Assembly (NCBI GenBank): GCA_018262195.1
Contig: JAGTRS010000003.1
Coordinates: 1-64,000 of the forward strand
Direction of reading: 5' to 3'
Origin: Pseudomonadota bacterium
Lineage (GTDB): Bacteria; Pseudomonadota; Gammaproteobacteria; Burkholderiales; Rhodocyclaceae
DNA: 64,000 nt
The first letter of the stretch is position 1; each line of letters opens with the position of its first letter. The notes below the pieces were generated by a model that had not been told where the DNA came from, did no database searches, and saw only the letters and a list, made by a program, of their open reading frames with translations. The position numbers and the translations under genes were made by a program. Below, in pieces: positions 32,252-41,041 of the stretch.

Positions 32252-33775
32252 TTAGATCGGGTCGCCGTCGACGCGGAATTCGACGATCGCGGCACAACCG
32301 CCGCTCGGGCTTTCGTCGAGATCGATGATGCCGCCGTGATCGGCCACCACCTGCTGGGCGCGCGACAGGCCGGTGCCAATGTGCTTGCCGCTGCCGCCCT
32401 TGGCCGTGAAGAAGGGCTCGAAGGCCTTGTAGCGCCAGTCCTGCGGGATGCCGGGGCCGCTGTCGAGCACCGAAACGACGATGCAGTCGCCGTTCAGGGC
32501 ACTGGTCAGCGACAGTTCGCGGCGCTTCCAGCCCTTGATGTTCATCGCCTCGATGGCGTTGTCGACCAGTGCCTTGAACAACATGCGCAGTTGCAGCGGG
32601 CGGCCAAGAATGGCGGGCAGGGTGGCGGCCGGTTGCCAATCGACGATGATGCCGGCTGCGAGCAGGCGCGGCGTGCTGACTTCCAGCACATCGCGCAGGA
32701 TTTCATTCATGTTCACGCTGACGACGATTTCCTGCGGGCTTTGCGGGATGACCTGGCGCAGCGACTCCATGTGCTCGCGGCTGCCCGAAAGCGCCTGTTG
32801 CAGCATGGCGGCACTGGCCGGGTCGCGGCGCTGGAGTACCGAAATGGCCGAAGACATCACGTTCATTGGCTCTTCAAGCCGGAAGATGGCGGCCGACAGA
32901 CCTTCGCGGATGGCCGCGGTGCGTTCCTCCTCGGCCAGCACAGCCTGCAGGGCCGAGGCGCGGGCCCGTTCCTGCTCCTCGCGCAGGTTGCTGACATCGG
33001 CGATGACCAGCAGCAGGCCGGGCTGGCCGGCGGCGCAGAAATAGCTGTCGGCACAGTCGCTGTGCATGTCGATCACCGACGAAGTCATCGAAAGCCAGCG
33101 GGCCCGGCCGGCGGCGCGGTCGACGCGGGCTTCGCGGTTACTGACCACCAGTTGCTGCGGGTTTTCGGCCAGTGCTTCGCGCCAGGCCGGCATCAGGCTA
33201 TCAAGTACGACGTGTGCAGGTTCCTTGACCCGCAGGTCCGTCACCAGTTTCTTGTATTCCTGGTTGTCGAGGATGACGCGGCCGGTCGGGTCCAGCAGGG
33301 CAAAGGCGACTGGCGCGGCATCGACGACCGATTCGATCAGGTGCTTCTGGTTGGCGACGACGCGTTCCAGTCGATGCAACTCGGTGATGTTGCGGTGCAT
33401 ACCGAGGAAATGGGTGGTTTTGCCCGTCGCATCAACGACCGGGGAGATGCTCAGTTCGGCCAAGTAGAGCTCGCCATCCTTGCGCCGGTTGAGAAGCTTG
33501 CCAGACCATGGTTTCTGGGCCGAGAGATCGCTCCACATCACCTTGTACAGGTCGGTCGGGGTGGTGTGGTTGGAGAGCATTGACTCGTTCTTGCCGACGA
33601 TCTCCTCCTTGCTGTAGCCGGTAACGCGGGTAAAGGCGTCATTGGCGAACAGGATATTGGCCTTGGCATCGGTGATCGATATGGCGAGATCGGCCTGATC
33701 GACGGCCTGGCGATACACTTCCGGCGGAAGCATCTGTTCGATAAAGGGTGCCTGGGCACGCGTGACAGCCGACAT
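32252..33775 (-). CDS. nifL: NifL, redox/nitrogen sensor and anti-activator of NifA
   Basis: A 507-aa protein. PAS1 (about 25-135) includes the flavin-type SITDAKANILFANDAFTRVTGYS and NRRKDGELYLAELSISPV. PAS2 is about 150-265, followed by a coiled coil and a kinase-like HATPase (LDSGPGIPQDW, GTGLSRAQQVV). The helix where a kinase would have its phospho-His reads IFRLEEPMNVMSSAISVL, with no His, fitting control by protein contact rather than phosphotransfer. Co-transcribed with nifA. A GGAG site precedes the ATG. Confidence 0.95.
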   Translation of the reverse strand: MSAVTRAQAPFIEQMLPPEVYRQAVDQADLAISITDAKANILFANDAFTRVTGYSKEEIVGKNESMLSNHTTPTDLYKVMWSDLSAQKPWSGKLLNRRKDGELYLAELSISPVVDATGKTTHFLGMHRNITELHRLERVVANQKHLIESVVDAAPVAFALLDPTGRVILDNQEYKKLVTDLRVKEPAHVVLDSLMPAWREALAENPQQLVVSNREARVDRAAGRARWLSMTSSVIDMHSDCADSYFCAAGQPGLLLVIADVSNLREEQERARASALQAVLAEEERTAAIREGLSAAIFRLEEPMNVMSSAISVLQRRDPASAAMLQQALSGSREHMESLRQVIPQSPQEIVVSVNMNEILRDVLEVSTPRLLAAGIIVDWQPAATLPAILGRPLQLRMLFKALVDNAIEAMNIKGWKRRELSLTSALNGDCIVVSVLDSGPGIPQDWRYKAFEPFFTAKGGSGKHIGTGLSRAQQVVADHGGIIDLDESPSGGCAAIVEFRVDGDPI

Positions 33776-33835
33776 GACTTTGCTCCTGAATAATTCTTTA
33801 GGTGTAGTCGCGTTAGTTCTATGTGTTTGGCTGTA

Positions 33836-33850
33836 GCAGATTCCGTGCCT
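33836..33850 (-). promoter_or_regulatory. Sigma-54 promoter of nifLA
   Basis: Minus-strand AGGCACGGAATCTGC keeps GG-N10-GC with one mismatch in each half. Predicted start near 33824, 49 nt before nifL. Confidence 0.72.
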
Positions 33851-33914
33851 TTGATTGAATGGCGGATGAAGCAGGGCCTGCCTTCAGGCTTTCGGCTGAA
33901 ATGCGACGAATTCC

Positions 33915-33930
33915 TGTCGCGTTTGCGACA
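33915..33930. promoter_or_regulatory. NifA site shared by nifLA and rnf
   Basis: TGTCGCGTTTGCGACA is a near-perfect palindrome fitting TGT-N10-ACA. It is about 98 bp from the predicted nifL start of transcription and about 120 bp from the rnfA one, so it can serve both directions. Confidence 0.88.
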
Positions 33931-34016
33931 TTCGACTTATTTGAAAAACGCACCACTATTGTGCGTCATGCGCAGGAGCCGCCTCGGCGTGGGGTTTGCG
34001 CGGAGAGGAAGGGAAT

Positions 34017-34031
34017 TGGCACGGCTTGTGC
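34017..34031 (+). promoter_or_regulatory. Sigma-54 promoter of the rnf operon
   Basis: TGGCACGGCTTGTGC has a perfect -24 box and a -12 box with one mismatch (GTGC). Predicted start near 34043, 24 nt before rnfA. Confidence 0.83.
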
Positions 34032-34066
34032 AGTGAAGGCAGCGAAACAACTTGAGCCCGACTGCC

Positions 34067-34645
34067 ATGAGTGACTTCCTCCTACTGCTGCTTTCCACCG
34101 CGCTGGTCAATAACGTGGTGCTCATCAAGTTCCTCGGCCTCTGTCCGGTCATGGGCGTCTCGAAAAGTGTCGATAGCGCCTTCGGCATGGGACTGGCGAC
34201 CACCTTCGTCATTACGCTGGCGGCCGGCGCGTCCTGGATGCTCGATAACTGGATGCTGCAGCCGCTCGGGCTGGGCTACCTGCGCATCCTGACCTTCATC
34301 CTGGTCATTGCGGCGGTGGTTCAATTCACCGAGATGTTCATCAAGAAGTCCAGCCCCGGGCTCTACCAGTCGCTCGGCATCTACCTGCCGTTGATCACCA
34401 CCAACTGCGCAGTACTCGGCGTCGCGCTGCTCAACGTCGAACAGAAATTCAGCCTGTTCAAGAGCCTGCTCTACGGCTTCGGTTCGGCGCTCGGCTTCAC
34501 CATCGTGCTGCTCATCTTCGCCGGGCTGCGTGAGCGGATCGCCTTGGCACGCGTGCCAGGCGCCTTCGCCGGAGCACCGATTTCGTTCGTTACCATCAGC
34601 CTGCTGGCCCTGGCGTTCATGGGTTTCTCAGGCCTGAGCGTGTAA
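34067..34645 (+). CDS. rnfA: Rnf complex membrane subunit RnfA
   Basis: A 192-aa polytopic inner-membrane subunit of the ion-motive ferredoxin:NAD oxidoreductase. Family start [27 protein letters not shown] and the mid motif [13 protein letters not shown] hold the two conserved Cys thought to bind a membrane Fe-S cluster with RnfE. ATG 34067 is chosen over TTG 34052 by homology. In diazotrophs Rnf runs in reverse to reduce ferredoxin/flavodoxin for nitrogenase. Heads an eight-gene rnf operon. Confidence 0.95.
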   Translation: MSDFLLLLLSTALVNNVVLIKFLGLCPVMGVSKSVDSAFGMGLATTFVITLAAGASWMLDNWMLQPLGLGYLRILTFILVIAAVVQFTEMFIKKSSPGLYQSLGIYLPLITTNCAVLGVALLNVEQKFSLFKSLLYGFGSALGFTIVLLIFAGLRERIALARVPGAFAGAPISFVTISLLALAFMGFSGLSV

Positions 34646-34658
34646 AGGGGAGAAAACA

Positions 34659-35186
34659 ATGATCGCCGCCATCCTTAGCTTGACCCTCCTCGGTGCCGCT
34701 CTTGGCATCATCCTCGGTGTCGCCAACAAGTTCCTGCAGGTCGAAGGCAATCCGCTGGTCGATGAACTGATTGCCATGATGCCCGGGTCCAACTGCGGCC
34801 AGTGCGGGTTTCCCGGTTGCTCCGGCGCTGCAACGGCCATAGCCGACGGTACGGCTGCCCCAACCTGCTGTCCTCCGGGCGGCAAATCGCTGGCGGCTGC
34901 CATTGCCGCCAAGCTGGGCCTGACGGTCGATCTTTCGGCGATGTCCGACGAAGGTCCGAAGATCGCCATGGTCTCCGAAGAGTTGTGCATCGGCTGCTGC
35001 CGTTGCAGCAAGGTCTGCCCGACCGATGCGATCATCGGTGCCGCCAAGCAGGTACATAACGTCTTCCGCGAAGCCTGTACCGGCTGCTCCAGCTGCGTGG
35101 AGAAATGCCCGACCGAGGCGCTGGTCATGCGGCCGGTGCCAGTGACCCTGCAGCACTGGGTCATGCCCAAACCCGCCGCGGCGTGA
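34659..35186 (+). CDS. rnfB: Rnf complex Fe-S subunit RnfB
   Basis: A 175-aa membrane-anchored ferredoxin subunit with one N-terminal helix, a cluster motif around CGQCGFPGCSGAATAIADG and CCPPGG, and two 4Fe-4S motifs CIGCCRCSKVCP and CTGCSSCVEKCP. It receives or donates electrons at the ferredoxin side. GGGGAG precedes the ATG. Confidence 0.95.
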   Translation: MIAAILSLTLLGAALGIILGVANKFLQVEGNPLVDELIAMMPGSNCGQCGFPGCSGAATAIADGTAAPTCCPPGGKSLAAAIAAKLGLTVDLSAMSDEGPKIAMVSEELCIGCCRCSKVCPTDAIIGAAKQVHNVFREACTGCSSCVEKCPTEALVMRPVPVTLQHWVMPKPAAA

Positions 35187-35194
35187 GATCAGAC

Positions 35195-36703
35195 ATGGGC
35201 GTGATGAACCTCTTCAAGCACCTCCTCGGCGATGACTGGGGTGTGCATCCGGATGACCACAAGCGACCGGCTGCCGATCAGCCGGTTCGTGTCATGCCGG
35301 TTCCGGGCAAACTGTACTTGCCGCTGCAGCAGCATCTGGGTGGTGCTGCGCGGCCGGCCGTCCTGGTTGGCCAGAAAGTCAAAAAGGGCGAATTGATCGC
35401 CGAGGCGCAGGGCATGGTTTCGGCGCCGATCCATGCGCCGACTTCCGGCACGATTACAGCGGTCACCGAAATCACTGCACCGCATCCCTCGGGCCTGACG
35501 CTGCCGGCGATCATCCTTGAAGCGGATGGTGCTGATGAATGGATTGAGTTGCACGGTTGCGACGACCCCTTTGCCTTGCCAGCCGCCGAGATCGGCAAGC
35601 GGGTGGCGGCAGCCGGAGTGGTCGGACTGGGCGGGGCGGCTTTCCCCTCGGCCGTCAAACTGATTGGTGCTTCGCGCGCCAAGGTGACGACACTGGTCAT
35701 GAACGGCGGCGAGTGCGAACCCTATCTTTCCTGTGATGACCGCCTGATGCGCGATGCCGCCGCCGGCATCGTCGATGGCATCCGCATCATGCTCCACGCC
35801 ACCGGCGCCAAGGTCGCGCTGGTCGGCATCGAGGACAATAAGCCGGAAGCCATTGCCGCCATGCAGGCCGCGGCTGCCGCATTTGAAGCCGTCCAGGTTC
35901 GACCTGTACCGGCGCGTTATCCGATGGGTTCGGAGAAACAGCTCATTCAAGTGCTGACCGGCATCGAAGTCCCGGCCGATGGGCGCCCGGCTGACATCGG
36001 CGTCATCGTTCATAACGTTGGCACGGCACTGGCCGTGCGCACGGCGGTGCGGGAAGGCAAGCCGCTGATCTCGCGGCTGATCACGGTTAATGGCAACTGC
36101 ATGGCCGCGCCGGGCAATATCGAGGTACGTGTCGGCACACTGGTTGAAGAAGTCATCTCCTTTGCCGGTGGCCTGAAGGGCGATGGCATTGGGCTGGCGC
36201 GCCGCGTCATGGGCGGTCCGATGATGGGCATGCAGATTCCGCACTGGCGCGTGCCGGTGGTCAAGGGCACCAGCGGCATCCTGGCTTTTGATACGGCCGA
36301 GGTGGCGGAGCAGGAACCGAATCCGTGCATCCGCTGCGGCTCGTGCGTCAAGGCCTGCCCGATGGGTCTGCTGCCGCTCGAAATGAGTTCGCGCATCCGC
36401 AACGAGGCCTACGGCGAAGCCATCGACCTGGGCTTGAAGGACTGCATCGCCTGCGGTTGCTGCGCTTACGTCTGTCCTTCGAAGATTCCGCTGGTCCAGT
36501 ACTTCGTCCATGCAAAGGGCGAACTGGCAGCACAGGATCGCGCCAAATTGCGCACCGATGCCACCAAGAAGCTGGCCCTGCAACGTCAGGAGCGCCTTGA
36601 GCGCGAGGCGCGCGAGAAGGCGGAGGCGGCAGCCAAGCGCAAGGCCGAGCGGGAAGCGGCCGCAGCGGCCAAAGCGGCTGCGCAAACGGAATCGGTAGGC
36701 TAG
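35195..36703 (+). CDS. rnfC: Rnf complex NADH-side subunit RnfC, copy 1
   Basis: A 502-aa flavo-Fe-S protein. The NADH/FMN Rossmann-like region includes AAGVVGLGGAAFPSAVKL and NGGECEPYLSCDDRLMRD. Two 4Fe-4S motifs are CIRCGSCVKACPMGLLP and CIACGCCAYVCPSKIP, then a Lys/Glu/Ala-rich coiled tail. The start at 35195 (MGVMNLFKHLLGDDWGVHP) matches copy 2. It is followed 10 bp later by a second full rnfC. Confidence 0.95.
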   Translation: MGVMNLFKHLLGDDWGVHPDDHKRPAADQPVRVMPVPGKLYLPLQQHLGGAARPAVLVGQKVKKGELIAEAQGMVSAPIHAPTSGTITAVTEITAPHPSGLTLPAIILEADGADEWIELHGCDDPFALPAAEIGKRVAAAGVVGLGGAAFPSAVKLIGASRAKVTTLVMNGGECEPYLSCDDRLMRDAAAGIVDGIRIMLHATGAKVALVGIEDNKPEAIAAMQAAAAAFEAVQVRPVPARYPMGSEKQLIQVLTGIEVPADGRPADIGVIVHNVGTALAVRTAVREGKPLISRLITVNGNCMAAPGNIEVRVGTLVEEVISFAGGLKGDGIGLARRVMGGPMMGMQIPHWRVPVVKGTSGILAFDTAEVAEQEPNPCIRCGSCVKACPMGLLPLEMSSRIRNEAYGEAIDLGLKDCIACGCCAYVCPSKIPLVQYFVHAKGELAAQDRAKLRTDATKKLALQRQERLEREAREKAEAAAKRKAEREAAAAAKAAAQTESVG

Positions 36704-36713
36704 GGCAGCGATC

Positions 36714-38231
36714 ATGGGATTCATGAATCTCTTCAAAACCTTCCTCGGCAACCACTGGGGTGTCCATCCGGCCGATCACAAGCGACCCGCTTCCGAGCAG
36801 GCGGTGCGCCGCCTGCCCTTGCCGCCGCGTCTGCATCTCATGCTGTCGCAGCACGTAGGCGCACCGGCCCGGCCGGTGGTGCTGGTCGGCCAGAAAGTCC
36901 TCAAGGGAGAGCTGATTGCCGCTGCCCAAGGCAATATTTCGGCGCCGCTGCATGCGCCAACCTCGGGTGTGATCACGGCCATTGGCGAGATCACGGCACC
37001 GCACACCTCCGGTTTGCCGGCCATGGCCATTTCGCTTGATGCGGATGGCGAGGATCGCTGGCTGGAGGTCGAGCGGCCGGCCGATCCCTACGCGCTGGCA
37101 CCAGCCGACATCGCGGCCCGGGTCGCGGCAGCCGGCGTGGTTGGCCTGGGTGGCGCGACCTTCCCTTCGTCGGTCAAGCTCAACCTCGGGCGTCGTTCGA
37201 GCATCGATACCCTGATCATCAATGGCAGCGAGTGCGAACCCTACCTGTCGTGCGACGACCGCTTGATGCGCGACCGCGCTGCCGAAATCGTCTCCGGCAT
37301 TCGCCTCATGCTGATCGCGACCGGGGCCAAAGTGGCCAAGATCGGGATCGAAGACAACAAGCCGGAAGCGATTGCTGCCATGCGCGACGCTGCTGCGCGC
37401 TACGCTGAGGTTGAGGTCGTTGTTGTTCCGGCCCGCTACCCGATGGGCTCCGACCGCCAGTTGATCGTCGAGCTGACCGGCCGCGAAGTGCCATCCGATG
37501 CCCGGGCAGCCGATGTCGGCGTGATTGTTCATAACGTAGGCACTGCCTACGCCGTGCAGCAGGCGGTCTGTCTCGGTCGGCCACTGGTCAGTCGTTTGAT
37601 AACACTCAATGGCAATGCAGCCGTAACGCCAGGCAACTACGAAGTGCCGCTCGGCACCCTGATCAGCGACCTGATTGCCTTCACGGGCGGTACGAAAGCC
37701 GAGATTGCCAAGGTTGTCATGGGCGGCCCGATGATGGGAACGGTTTTGCCCCAAACCTACGTGCCCGTGGTCAAGGGAACGAGCGGCATCCTGCTGCTCG
37801 ATGCCAGCGAAGCGGCGGCTTTCGAGCCGGAGGCCTGCATCCGCTGCGGCTCCTGCGTCAAGGCTTGCCCGATGGGCTTGCTGCCGCTGGAAATGAGCGC
37901 TCATATTCGCAACGACGATCTCGATGGCGCGGTCGACCTCGGCCTGGCCGACTGTATTGCCTGCGGCTGCTGTGCCTATGTCTGCCCCTCGCACATTCCG
38001 CTGGTCCAGTATTTCTATCACGCCAAGGGTGACCTTTCGGCAAGGCAGCGAACCCAATTGCGCACCGAATCGACCAAAAAGCTGGCCCTGGCGCGGCAGG
38101 ATCGCATGGAGCGCGAGGCTCGCGAAAAGGCCGAAGCAGCGGCCCGGCGCAAGGCAGAACGCGCTGCGCAGCAGGCGGCGCAGCAGGCCGCGACTGCGGT
38201 CATCCCAGAAAAAACAGGAGAAATCGCATGA
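36714..38231 (+). CDS. rnfC: Rnf complex subunit RnfC, copy 2 (tandem paralogue)
   Basis: A 505-aa paralogue of the preceding gene, alignable along its whole length (MGFMNLFKTFLGNHWGVHP; GVVGLGGATFPSSVKL; NGSECEPYLSCDDRLMRD; both CIRCGSCVKACPMGLLP and CIACGCCAYVCPS clusters). All motifs are kept, so both copies look functional. Divergence is spread out, pointing to an old duplication. Overlaps rnfD by 4 nt. Confidence 0.95.
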   Translation: MGFMNLFKTFLGNHWGVHPADHKRPASEQAVRRLPLPPRLHLMLSQHVGAPARPVVLVGQKVLKGELIAAAQGNISAPLHAPTSGVITAIGEITAPHTSGLPAMAISLDADGEDRWLEVERPADPYALAPADIAARVAAAGVVGLGGATFPSSVKLNLGRRSSIDTLIINGSECEPYLSCDDRLMRDRAAEIVSGIRLMLIATGAKVAKIGIEDNKPEAIAAMRDAAARYAEVEVVVVPARYPMGSDRQLIVELTGREVPSDARAADVGVIVHNVGTAYAVQQAVCLGRPLVSRLITLNGNAAVTPGNYEVPLGTLISDLIAFTGGTKAEIAKVVMGGPMMGTVLPQTYVPVVKGTSGILLLDASEAAAFEPEACIRCGSCVKACPMGLLPLEMSAHIRNDDLDGAVDLGLADCIACGCCAYVCPSHIPLVQYFYHAKGDLSARQRTQLRTESTKKLALARQDRMEREAREKAEAAARRKAERAAQQAAQQAATAVIPEKTGEIA

Positions 38232-39325
38232 ACAGCGCCGCCATAACCGCCCAGCCGATTGCCTCGCCGCACGCCCATGGTGGCAATTCGGTTACCCGTA
38301 CCATGTTCCGCGTCCAGATGGCGCTGGTTCCGGCCACGTTATACGGCTTCTGGCTGTTCGGCTGGCCGTCCTTCTTCCTGTGGCTGCTGACCATTCTTTC
38401 CTGCCTCGGTTTCGAAGCCCTGTCGCTCAAGATGATGGGTGTCACCCGCATCAAGGCAACGCTGTTTGACGGTTCGGCGCTGCTTACCGGCTGGCTGCTG
38501 GCGATGACGCTGCCGCCCTGGGCACCGTGGTGGGTGGCGGTGGTCGGCGGATTCATCGCCATCGTGATCGGCAAGCAGGTCTTCGGCGGGGTGGGGCAGA
38601 ATGTCTTCAACCCGGCCATGGTGGCCCGCGTTGCGCTGCTGGTTTCCTTCCCGGTGCCACTGACCCAGTGGGTCTATCCGCTGCCATTGACTTCGCTGGC
38701 CGCGCCGGATTTCATCGACGGCCTGCGCATTTTCCTGACCAGCCTGCCGCAGCCGGATGCGATGGCCAGCGCTTCGCTGCTCGGCTATACCAAGACCGAA
38801 CTGTCGCGCGGCATCGACTTGCTGCATTCGCTGGCTGGCGACCATGCGCCGGCGCTGTCGTGGATCGGCGCCCGCTCTGGCAGTTTCGGCGAATCGGCCT
38901 CGCTGCTTATCCTGGCCGGCGGACTGTATCTGGTCGGCGTCGGCATCATCAGCTGGCATACGCCGGTGGCCGTGCTGGCCGGACTGGCGATTCCCGCCGC
39001 GATCGGCCATAGCGTCGACCCGACGCATTACCTCAGCGTTTCGGCCCACTTGCTGTCGGGGGCGGCAATGCTCGGCGCTTTCTTCATCGCTACCGATTAC
39101 GTCACCTCGCCGAACACTGCGGCAGGCCAGATCGTCTTTGGCCTTGGCATCGGTTTCATGACCTGGGTGATCCGGACCTGGGGCGGCTATCCGGAAGGGA
39201 TGGCCTTTGCAGTGCTGCTCATGAACGCGATGACGCCGGTCATCGACCGCTTCATTAAGCCACGCATCCTCGGTCGGGACCGCAAGGGCAAACCACTGGA
39301 TATTCCGGAAGGGAAGGAGGCCTGA
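38228..39325 (+). CDS. rnfD: Rnf complex membrane subunit RnfD
   Basis: A 365-aa polytopic NqrB/RnfD-family subunit that carries a covalent FMN in characterised complexes. GGVGQNVFNPAMVARVALL and FIATDYVTSPNTAAGQI are typical. The usual flavinylation motif (D-x-x-S/A-x-A-T) appears here as PDAMASASLL near residue 181, with Ser in place of Thr. Start overlaps rnfC2. Confidence 0.94.
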   Translation: MNSAAITAQPIASPHAHGGNSVTRTMFRVQMALVPATLYGFWLFGWPSFFLWLLTILSCLGFEALSLKMMGVTRIKATLFDGSALLTGWLLAMTLPPWAPWWVAVVGGFIAIVIGKQVFGGVGQNVFNPAMVARVALLVSFPVPLTQWVYPLPLTSLAAPDFIDGLRIFLTSLPQPDAMASASLLGYTKTELSRGIDLLHSLAGDHAPALSWIGARSGSFGESASLLILAGGLYLVGVGIISWHTPVAVLAGLAIPAAIGHSVDPTHYLSVSAHLLSGAAMLGAFFIATDYVTSPNTAAGQIVFGLGIGFMTWVIRTWGGYPEGMAFAVLLMNAMTPVIDRFIKPRILGRDRKGKPLDIPEGKEA

Positions 39326-39326
39326 G

Positions 39327-39932
39327 ATGAATCTTGAAGCCATACGTGAAAAGATCGGCTACCAGCCATTCCTTCTCGGCGTCTTCGCCCTGCTGGCCAG
39401 TGGTGCGCTGGCCTGGGCATCGAGCGCCACCGGCGATGCGATTGCCGCTGCCGAGGCCAAGGACTTGCGTGATTCGCTGTCGGAGGTACTGCCGCAGGGA
39501 CTGGCCGACAACGATTTCCTGAAGGACACGGTCGACCTGAAAAATGGCGAAAAAACGATCACCATCTATCGCGCCCGGCAGGGCGGGGTGGTCAAGGCGG
39601 CGCTGTTCAAGGTGGCCGAGCGTGGCTACGCCGGCGACATCCAGGTGTTGATGGCGGTCGATATCGATGGCAAGACGCTCGGTGTGCGGGTGTTGAAGCA
39701 CGCCGAAACCCCTGGTCTTGGCGACAAGATCGAAGTCAAGAAGGACAAGTGGATCAAGGATTTCGACGGCAAGTCGCTGGGCGATCCGGCGCCGGAGAAG
39801 TGGGGAGTCAAGAAAGATAGCGGCATCTTTGACCAGTTTGCCGGGGCGACCATCACGCCACGTGCCGTGGTCAAGGCGGTCAAGGGCGGGCTGGAGTTCT
39901 TCGCCGCCCACAAAGCGGAAATCACGGGCTAG
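39327..39932 (+). CDS. rnfG: Rnf complex flavin-carrying subunit RnfG
   Basis: A 201-aa subunit with one N-terminal membrane anchor and a periplasmic FMN-binding domain. The covalent FMN acceptor Thr lies in DQFAGATITPRAVVKAV near 173, and AETPGLGDKIE is conserved. It starts right after the rnfD stop. Confidence 0.93.
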   Translation: MNLEAIREKIGYQPFLLGVFALLASGALAWASSATGDAIAAAEAKDLRDSLSEVLPQGLADNDFLKDTVDLKNGEKTITIYRARQGGVVKAALFKVAERGYAGDIQVLMAVDIDGKTLGVRVLKHAETPGLGDKIEVKKDKWIKDFDGKSLGDPAPEKWGVKKDSGIFDQFAGATITPRAVVKAVKGGLEFFAAHKAEITG

Positions 39933-39941
39933 GAGCGGATG

Positions 39942-40613
39942 ATGAGCGATTCTTATGGCAAGTTGATGAAAGATGGTCTGTGGGAAAACAATGTCGTTTT
40001 CGCCCAACTGCTGGCCATGTGTCCGACCATGGCAGTCACCACCAGCGGTACCAACGGACTTGGCATGGGCTTGGCAACGACGGCCGTGCTGGTCGTTTCC
40101 AATATCCTGGTCTCGATGATTCGCCATACCGTTAGTTCGCAGGTGCGGATTCCGGTCTTCGTCGTGTTGATCGCGACGCTGGTGACAGTGGTGGATATGG
40201 CCATGAACGCCTGGCTGCATGAACTGTACAAGGTGCTTGGCCTGTTCATTGCGCTGATCGTGGTCAATTGCGCCATTCTCGGCCGGGCCGAGGCTTTTGC
40301 CGTGAAAAACGGTGTTGTCGCTTCCGCAGTCGATGGCCTGGCCATGGGGCTGGGCTTTACCGGGGCACTAACCTTCATCGGTCTGATTCGTGAGTTCCTG
40401 GGTTCCGGCACGCTGTTCGCCCAGGCTTCCAACCTGCTTGGGCCGTCCTTCGCCTTTCTCGAAATGAAGTTGCCGGGCTACGGTGGCGCCTTGCTGATGA
40501 TCCTGCCGCCGGGTGGTTTCGCCATCCTCGGCTTCCTGTTGGCCGGCAAGCGGGTGATGGAACAGCGCATTCAAGAGCGTTCGGCTGAAAAAGCCGAACT
40601 GGCGGCAGCCTGA
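39942..40613 (+). CDS. rnfE: Rnf complex membrane subunit RnfE
   Basis: A 223-aa polytopic subunit, sister of RnfA, with LWENNVVFAQLLAMCP and LIVVNCAILGRAEAFA (the two conserved Cys). The ATG at 39942 gives better spacing to AGGAG than the overlapping ATG at 39939. Confidence 0.94.
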   Translation: MSDSYGKLMKDGLWENNVVFAQLLAMCPTMAVTTSGTNGLGMGLATTAVLVVSNILVSMIRHTVSSQVRIPVFVVLIATLVTVVDMAMNAWLHELYKVLGLFIALIVVNCAILGRAEAFAVKNGVVASAVDGLAMGLGFTGALTFIGLIREFLGSGTLFAQASNLLGPSFAFLEMKLPGYGGALLMILPPGGFAILGFLLAGKRVMEQRIQERSAEKAELAAA

Positions 40614-40624
40614 GGAGAATAGCA

Positions 40625-40894
40625 ATGCAGATCGGTGTGGCGTATTCCGAACCGGGCCAGCAAATCTGGCTGAATATTGAAGTGCCCGACGAGTCGACGG
40701 TCGCCGAGGGTATCGAGCGCTCCGGGATTCTCAAGCAGTTTCCGCATATCGACCTGACGGCGCAGAAAGTCGGCGTCTTCGGCAAGCTGGTCAAGCTCGA
40801 TGCAGCCTTGAAACCAGGCGACCGGGTGGAGATTTACCGCGGCATTATCGCCGACCCGGAAACCGTGCCGCGCAAGGATATGGCCGACGATTGA
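40625..40894 (+). CDS. rnfH: RnfH, small Rnf-associated ubiquitin-like protein
   Basis: An 89-aa RnfH/UPF0125 protein: MQIGVAYSEPGQQIWLNIEVP, TVAEGIERSGILKQFPHIDL, VGVFGKLVKLDAALKPGDRVEIYR. Needed for nif-linked Rnf in Rhodobacter; exact role uncertain. Last rnf gene; a CCGGCA/TGCCGG hairpin at 40931-40960 follows without a T-run. Confidence 0.92.
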   Translation: MQIGVAYSEPGQQIWLNIEVPDESTVAEGIERSGILKQFPHIDLTAQKVGVFGKLVKLDAALKPGDRVEIYRGIIADPETVPRKDMADD

Positions 40895-41041
40895 TGCCTT
40901 ACGGGAAACTCCGAACTTGAAAACCTGATCCCGGCAGTCGACAATGGCGTCGTTTGCCGGCAGGGATGCACTCTGAAGGACGTTGCTTCAGGGGGCTTTG
41001 CAGCACAAATAACCAGAATTTCAACATCCACGAGAACAGCC

